A stretch of 45,418 nucleotides of DNA, from the NCBI GenBank assembly GCA_947383005.1, contig CANDBT010000036.1, forward strand, positions 1 through 45,418. The letters run 5' to 3'. Both the position numbers and the translations under genes were made by a program. The stretch is from an uncultured bacterium (lineage in GTDB: Bacteria > Bacillota > Clostridia > Lachnospirales > Lachnospiraceae). Position 1 is the first letter of the stretch. Each line of letters starts with the position of its first letter. Below, piece after piece: positions 41,385 through 45,418 of this stretch. The notes beneath the pieces were generated by a model. That model saw only the letters and a list, made by a program, of their open reading frames with translations. It was not told where the DNA came from and did no database searches.

Positions 41385-41411
41385 CCCGGTTTCCGGCAGA
41401 TTGGCAAATCG
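41385..41411 (+). repeat. 27-nt exact repeat of leader F (copy G)
   Basis: CCCGGTTTCCGGCAGATTGG and the following 7 nt are identical to 40884-40910. The rest of the leader is degraded (GAGTAGCGGGGCT). It lies just before the 5'-truncated gene at 41424. Confidence 0.8.
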
Positions 41412-41423
41412 AGTAGCGGGGCT

Positions 41424-41723
41424 ATGAGTGGAAATGAAGACAAGGTTGTATTGAATCTTTCCAGTGAATGCCTAAAGAAAATGGCAAATGATCCGGAATT
41501 TACAAAAAAGGTAGAATTTAATTTGACTGGCGCAGTTCAGGGGCATAATAATATGTTTGCACAAGCCAAAGCATACAATGCAATAATACATGGTGTCACA
41601 GCGGTAATGGATGCTGATGGGAATGTTTCCGTTAATTGTGGCGGTATGACAAGAACCAGCGGTACAAAACAAAATTCAACTGTATTTAATACAAAAAAGA
41701 AGCAAAAAGAAAGGGGAGGATAG
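41424..41723 (+). pseudogene. 5'-truncated DUF6033-like array protein
   Basis: ATG 41424 opens 99 codons: MSGNEDKVVLNLSSECLKKM, then ANDPEFTKKVEFNLTGAVQG, VMDADGNVSVNCGGMTRTSG and a lysine-rich end KKKQKERGG. This matches the domain of array protein 2 from its VTVNLSYDCLKKM onward, but the N-terminal targeting segment and the long coiled coil are gone. No ribosome site precedes the ATG; the sequence there is leader-derived. It ends 3 nt before the next gene, which may depend on it for expression. Confidence 0.65.
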
Positions 41724-41726
41724 AAT

Positions 41727-42656
41727 ATGATAAAAACAGATTTGACAGGCATAAATGGAGTCAGCCGATCACTGCTTCATTCCAAGATAACGAGGCAGCA
41801 ACAGGCAATTAAACTATTATCAGAAATGGGCAGCAACAGACGGGATAGCTTAAGTGTTTCTAACAGTGCAAGGAGTTTTTCCAAGGAATCCATAGCTGCA
41901 CTGATAGACAAAAGTGCAAATGTATCTGCGAGTGAATTATCCTATTATTTTGCAAACTATAATAATTCAAGTGCTATTCTGGATGCAATCAATTTTGGGG
42001 AAAATGTTTCCTGCGGATATAATCCTGATTTTGAGGAGTATGGCGTGATTTCCTTTGATCATAACGGAAGCAGACAGATAGTGCCAAATTATGCTGTTCC
42101 TAAGATAAATACAGGTTCTCTGTCAGGCATTCGTGCTGTAAACAATTCTTTGGTTCTGAACAATAAAAGCTATTATTCATGGACAACATCCAGCGGCAGC
42201 AGATACACGTGGACTGTCAAGAATGGAAAAATTGGATGGGCGGCCTCGGAGTCGTTATTGGCAGAGAATACAAACCAAAAAGGGACAAATTATAAGTGGG
42301 AAATGAGGACAGCAAGTAATATTCTGTCTGCACTTGCACGGGGAAAGAATTTGTATGGGTTTAGCAGGGAAGATGTGTTATCGGTATGTTCCAGTGTTGG
42401 TTTTTCAACGGGGTTCTTTTCTATAGACGCAGGTGCTGGAAAGCATAATTATATCCTGCAGGAGACCGGAAAAGTAATAGATGTTGATAAGAAAATTGAA
42501 CAGTTGAACAGTACAAATTATATAGATGCTGGTTTCAAAGAGGGCGATACAATTTCCGTTTATGGCAATGAATATGCGATAGACAGCGGCGGACATATCA
42601 ATGTTTCTGCTAATGATACATTTACATCAACAGAAATTATTTATCCAAGTCATTAA
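41727..42656 (+). CDS. Array protein with TGINGVS N-terminus, last of the cluster
   Basis: This encodes 309 residues from ATG 41727 after GGGGAGG. The N-terminus MIKTDLTGINGVSRSLLHSK carries the I-N-G-V start shared with the array. Then come SLSVSNSARSFSKESIAALI, SASELSYYFANYNNSSAILD, a Ser/Tyr/Asn-rich beta-like region (SYYSWTTSSGSRYTWTVKNG) and a C-terminal globular part (AGAGKHNYILQETGKVIDVD). AT-rich, no membrane segment. Not recognised; the composition fits a secreted or surface protein. Confidence 0.65.
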   Translation: MIKTDLTGINGVSRSLLHSKITRQQQAIKLLSEMGSNRRDSLSVSNSARSFSKESIAALIDKSANVSASELSYYFANYNNSSAILDAINFGENVSCGYNPDFEEYGVISFDHNGSRQIVPNYAVPKINTGSLSGIRAVNNSLVLNNKSYYSWTTSSGSRYTWTVKNGKIGWAASESLLAENTNQKGTNYKWEMRTASNILSALARGKNLYGFSREDVLSVCSSVGFSTGFFSIDAGAGKHNYILQETGKVIDVDKKIEQLNSTNYIDAGFKEGDTISVYGNEYAIDSGGHINVSANDTFTSTEIIYPSH

Positions 42657-42727
42657 AAAAATAAATAGGACATCCAGTCCTACATAGATAGGCACCACAG
42701 AAGAAAACCAATAAAGCACAAACGATA

Positions 42728-42761
42728 AAAGGGAACTGGCAGAGACAGGCTGGTTCCCTTT
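42728..42761 (+). terminator. Terminator closing the array
   Basis: AAAGGGAAC and GTTCCCTTT form a perfect 9-bp stem extended by TGGC/GCTG, followed by GTTAC. Confidence 0.75.
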
Positions 42762-42792
42762 GTTACATATCAGTGCGGGGAGGCGGTTGTCA

Positions 42793-42993
42793 ATGGAAAA
42801 GGTGAAATGCCCGAACCCTAAGTGCGGGCGGCGCATCTTTGACATTGAGGAGATGCCGCCGGGGAAAGTGGTGCTGGAAAACCTACAATTCATGCAAATA
42901 GTAAACAAAAGCGATACATACATTTTGGCGGGCGTGCTGCGTTTCACGATAAATGTGGATTGCAATGCGCCCGCTTTTTCTGGTTATGGATGA
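42793..42993 (+). CDS. Com-like zinc-finger protein, probably truncated
   Basis: This encodes 66 residues from ATG 42793. MEKVKCPNPKCGRRIFDIEE, then MPPGKVVLE, matches the start of small Com-like translational regulators of phages and ICEs. The second C-x2-C expected after KVVLE is missing and the sequence changes to an unrelated tail, so the gene is probably broken by an insertion or indel near 42875. Confidence 0.45.
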   Translation: MEKVKCPNPKCGRRIFDIEEMPPGKVVLENLQFMQIVNKSDTYILAGVLRFTINVDCNAPAFSGYG

Positions 42994-43461
42994 TAAAATG
43001 CCGCCTCTTTAGGCGGAGGCGGCTGTAAAAGCATAAAGAATGACGCACACACCCGATAAAAGCAGCCAGGACGGCTGTGTTATGCTGGGTGTTTTCTATT
43101 GTTCAGAGAAAGGACAGGCCATCCCGCGGTACGGCTCTGCTGGGCTGTTCCGCGGGAGGCGCCGGCAGGGCTGCCGGGGAAGCCGGAACGAAATGCTGTC
43201 CCCAGGAAAGGGGATAACATGGCCATGGCACGGGCAGGGAACGGATTCCCGCCACCCGCAACAAGACATCATATTTTTTCTGTACATACCGCAGTTCCTT
43301 CCAAGAGGGCTGCGGGCTTTTTTTATTCGACACATTTCTGTTTTATTCCCAGACATATTACAAAAGAATACATTATTTTCATTACGGGCGTGCCTGCCAT
43401 TGAGCGGGTGCGCTTTTTTTGCGCTCTGAAACGCCAGCCATATAGAAGCCGTGCGCCGCCA
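42994..43461. other. Non-coding GC-rich hairpin region before the sigma-like gene
   Basis: No convincing gene. It contains the perfect hairpin GCCGCCTC/GAGGCGGC (43000-43023), an inverted repeat TCCCGCGG/CCGCGGGA (43122-43157), a terminator at 43289-43324, and a weaker terminator-like stem ending in seven Ts near 43428. It may include the boundary of the phage/ICE module that follows. Confidence 0.4.
43289..43324 (+). terminator. Terminator-like hairpin
   Basis: CCGCAG, a 15-nt loop, CTGCGG, GC, then seven Ts. Confidence 0.55.
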
Positions 43462-43503
43462 CTCCAGTCTTGAAACTGTTTAACCAAATTTCAAGACTGG
43501 AGG
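43462..43503 (+). promoter_or_regulatory. Inverted repeat burying the ribosome site of the second sigma-like gene
   Basis: CTCCAGTCTTGAAA (43462-43475) and TTTCAAGACTGGAG (43489-43502) are perfectly complementary over 14 bp. The right arm runs into GGAGG, the ribosome site of ATG 43512. The design is the same as at 3524-3560, with different stem sequence. Confidence 0.85.
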
Positions 43504-43511
43504 AAATCTGA

Positions 43512-43904
43512 ATGAAAATTGAATACAAAGATGCGGACGGTAGGGTACTGGAGCTGGAGGTTTCTGATGAGATCGGGCAGTTCTACCTTTCTTCCGTGGA
43601 AGAGGCAAAAAAGAGCGACAGGAGGAATACCAGGCCGGACCGCCACACGTCCCTGGAATCTTTTGTGTATGAGGACAAGCGATTCTTCACGGCGCCGTCC
43701 AACCCCATGCAGGAGGCCGTGGAAGACTGTGAGGTGGAGCGGCTGCTTTCCTGCCTGAATGACCGCCAGAGGGAGCTTGTGCGGCGGTGTGTGATTGAGG
43801 GGTGGAGCTACACGGAAATAGCCGCCCAGGAAGGGAAGGATGAGTCAGCAGTCCGCCATGCGGTAAAAAGGGCGCTGAAAAAAATGAAAAAAACTTTTTT
43901 CTGA
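43512..43904 (+). CDS. Sigma-70 region 4-like regulator
   Basis: This encodes 130 residues. The N-terminal part IEYKDADGRVLELEVSDEIG, then QFYLSSVEEAKKSDRRNTR, and a C-terminal helix-turn-helix (LSCLNDRQRELVRRCVIEGW; SYTEIAAQEGKDESAVRHAV) match phage/ICE sigma-like proteins that lead early modules. It is intact, unlike the 3570 gene. Translation is probably controlled by the hairpin over its ribosome site. It is followed by small phage-type genes and a DUF2800 nuclease. Confidence 0.8.
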   Translation: MKIEYKDADGRVLELEVSDEIGQFYLSSVEEAKKSDRRNTRPDRHTSLESFVYEDKRFFTAPSNPMQEAVEDCEVERLLSCLNDRQRELVRRCVIEGWSYTEIAAQEGKDESAVRHAVKRALKKMKKTFF

Positions 43905-43979
43905 CCGTCCGAAAATGTGTCCGCCCATGGCTTATGCCAGAGGGTGCTGTGAAAACCCTCGGAAATGGAGGACATGTGC

Positions 43980-44198
43980 ATGGAACACACATTGAGGATC
44001 AGTGTTTCAAAAGAGCCGGCTGACGGCGGGATCGTGAGCTGCCGCAACGTCTCCGTGAGGGAGCGCCTGGTGCGCTTCCTCCTTGGGGAGAAGCGGAGCC
44101 TGACCATCATCGTGCCGGGCGGTTCTGTCCGGGAGCTGGCAGTGAGTGAAGTCATGGAAGGAGGAGACGTACATGGGAAAAGTGAAGTTACTGCTTGA
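43980..44198 (+). CDS. Small phage-type hypothetical protein
   Basis: This encodes 72 residues. ATG 43980 is 8 nt after GGAGG (an in-frame ATG at 43974 is too close). It reads TLRISVSKEPADGGIVSCRN, then VSVRERLVRFLLGEKRSLTI IVPGG. It is soluble, beta-rich in the first half, and overlaps the next gene by 26 nt. Conserved position between sigma-like and DUF2800 genes in Firmicutes phages; function unknown. Confidence 0.6.
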   Translation: MEHTLRISVSKEPADGGIVSCRNVSVRERLVRFLLGEKRSLTIIVPGGSVRELAVSEVMEGGDVHGKSEVTA

Positions 44199-44550
44199 TG
44201 TTATTGGGGATCTGCGTTCCCTTGCCGACAGCCTGCAGGCCGTTGCGGATGCGGTGGCGGACAATGGTGCTGCGGAAGTGGAGGCGACTGTCACGAAGGA
44301 GCCGGAGAAAGCGGGAAAGGCAGGGAAAGCCGCAAAGAACACGGCGAAGAAAGATACGAAGGCGGCAAAGCAGGAGCCGGAGGAGAAACCGCTGACGCTG
44401 GAGGAAGTCCGGGCGGTTCTGGCGGAGAAGTCCCGGTCCGGGCATACGGAGGAAGTGAGGGAGCTGCTGAATAAGCATGGCGCGGATAAGCTGTCGGAGA
44501 TCGACCCGGCAGAATACCCTGCGCTCCTTGCAGAAGCGGAGGTGCTGTGA
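44173..44550 (+). CDS. Small phage-type protein with Lys/Ala-rich linker
   Basis: This encodes 125 residues from ATG 44173 after AAGGAGGAG. The N-terminal helix VKLLLDVIGDLRSLADSLQA is followed by a low-complexity Lys/Ala/Glu linker (KAGKAGKAAKNTAKKDTKAA) and a helical C-terminal domain (LTLEEVRAVLAEKSRSGHTE). Such proteins precede DUF2800 genes and are often misnamed rRNA-biogenesis proteins. Its stop overlaps the next ATG (TGATG). Confidence 0.7.
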   Translation: MGKVKLLLDVIGDLRSLADSLQAVADAVADNGAAEVEATVTKEPEKAGKAGKAAKNTAKKDTKAAKQEPEEKPLTLEEVRAVLAEKSRSGHTEEVRELLNKHGADKLSEIDPAEYPALLAEAEVL

Positions 44551-45418
44551 TGGGGAGACACGCATTACTTTCTGCATCCTCCAGCCACCGTTGGCTTGCC
44601 TGCCCGCCGTCTGCGAGGCTCTGTGAAAATTATGAGGATACGGGCAGCGAATACGCGCAGCAGGGAACCGATGCCCACAGCCTGTGCGAACACAAGCTGA
44701 AGCTGTCCCTGGGCATGGAAACCACAGACCCCACGGAGGGGCTTGAATTTTACGATGAGGAGATGGAGGAATGCGCCTGCGGGTATGCGGAGTACGTCCT
44801 TTCGCTTGTGGAGGAGGCAAAGAAAACCTGCAAAGACCCGGTCGTGCTGATTGAGCAACGGCTGGACTTCTCACGGTATGTGGAGGAGGGATTCGGCACC
44901 GGCGACTGCGTCATTATCGCAGATGGCACTCTGTATATCATCGACTATAAGCACGGCAAAGGCGTGGAGGTTTCCGCAGAGGGGAACCCGCAGATGATGC
45001 TGTATGCCCTGGGTGCGCTGGAGCTGTTTGACGGCATTTATGATATTGAGTCTGTCCGCATGGCGATCTACCAGCCGCGCCGGGAGAATGTCAGCGTGTG
45101 CGTGATGGCGAAGGATGACCTTCTACAGTGGGCGCATAACGAACTTGTGTATAAGGCGAAGCTGGCCTATGCCGGGGAGGGCGAGTTCTGTGCTGGGGAA
45201 CACTGCAAATTCTGCAAGGCGAAGGCGGTCTGCAGGAAACGGGCGGAATATAACCTGGAGCTTGCCAGATATGATTTCGAGATGCCCGCCACGCTGGAGG
45301 ATGACGAGATCGCGGCGATCCTCGTGAAAGCGGATGAGCTGGCGGCATGGGCGGCGGACGTGAAGGAGTTCGCATTGCAGCAGGCATTAAGTGGCGTGAA
45401 GTATGCCGGGTTCAAGGT
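44550..45418 (+). CDS. DUF2800 protein, RecB/Cas4-like nuclease (3' truncated by window)
   Basis: It starts at ATG 44550 (overlapping the previous stop) and runs off the right edge after 289 codons. HALLSASSSHRWLACPPSAR, SEYAQQGTDAHSLCEHKLKL, the PD-(D/E)XK core GTGDCVIIADGTLYIIDYKH (Asp and D-x-K) and PQMMLYALGALELF are present. A cysteine cluster CAGEHCKFCKAKAVC follows, as in Cas4/AddB iron-sulfur nucleases. This is the first gene of a typical phage/ICE replication module (DUF2800, DUF2815, DNA polymerase), so the module probably continues to the right. Confidence 0.9.
   Translation, partial: MGRHALLSASSSHRWLACPPSARLCENYEDTGSEYAQQGTDAHSLCEHKLKLSLGMETTDPTEGLEFYDEEMEECACGYAEYVLSLVEEAKKTCKDPVVLIEQRLDFSRYVEEGFGTGDCVIIADGTLYIIDYKHGKGVEVSAEGNPQMMLYALGALELFDGIYDIESVRMAIYQPRRENVSVCVMAKDDLLQWAHNELVYKAKLAYAGEGEFCAGEHCKFCKAKAVCRKRAEYNLELARYDFEMPATLEDDEIAAILVKADELAAWAADVKEFALQQALSGVKYAGFK

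Overview
The window comes from a low-to-mid GC Gram-positive gut anaerobe, most likely a Lachnospiraceae-type Clostridia. The grounds are the gene families (CD1115-type VirD4, Maff2, PcfB, DUF3849, large serine recombinases in triplets, DUF2800), the strong GGAGG ribosome sites and the mixed ATG/GTG/TTG starts. It is an accessory region built of mobile elements lying inside or beside one another, followed by a chromosomal-looking island and the start of a prophage or ICE early region.

Layout. 1-3.36 kb: the 3' end of a polymorphic-toxin carrier gene with a JAB/DUF4329-like tip, a probable immunity gene, then a decayed orphan toxin cassette with its own probable immunity gene and a third core scrap. 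3.5-8.33 and 27.28-30.04 kb: remains of an outer integrative element: a sigma-like gene with an in-frame TAG, a structured leader, a frameshifted DinG-type helicase, DUF6870, and three large serine recombinases. The first of these is split, the second is intact and the third is cut short. 8.33-27.28 kb: an inner 18.9 kb element inserted inside the first outer recombinase gene. It carries SymE-like, DUF5348, ParA, ParB, RepA with internal iterons, DUF3846, PcfB, VirD4, a cytosine methyltransferase, Maff2, TrbL/VirB6-like, SpoVG, DUF3849, PrgI, a truncated VirB4, a ParB-like protein, DUF6870, and its own intact triplet of serine recombinases. 30.04-30.8 kb: non-coding, with two sets of short regularly spaced repeats. 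30.8-33.7 kb: XRE-cupin regulator, MBL hydrolase, and a divergent MerR/SDR pair. 33.8-42.76 kb: LytTR response regulator and GHKL kinase, then an array of small proteins, several sharing an I/V-N-G/S-type N-terminus or a KMANDPEF domain, most preceded by copies of one conserved hairpin leader. 43.4-45.4 kb: sigma-like gene, two small genes and a DUF2800 nuclease (phage or ICE early module).

Main discovery. The inner element's ends share AACG, and joining its flanks restores the outer recombinase reading frame exactly (277 + 282 residues). Joining the element's own ends places TTGACA (right end, 27264-27269) exactly 17 nt before TATAAT (left end, 8343-8348). The excised circle would therefore carry a perfect consensus promoter pointing into the SymE-ParA-ParB-RepA-transfer operon. 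A terminator hairpin at 8347-8408 would block read-through from the integrated flank, but a transcript starting at the junction promoter would lack most of its left arm. Integration should therefore silence both the inner operon and the outer recombinase, and excision should switch both on.

A second candidate novelty is the array at 36-42.7 kb: a conserved two-hairpin leader RNA repeated before paralogous, possibly exported, proteins behind an Agr-type LytTR two-component system. A third is that both sigma-like genes carry a perfect 14-bp inverted repeat that buries the ribosome-binding site. All functional statements rest on reading motifs by eye; no database search was run.
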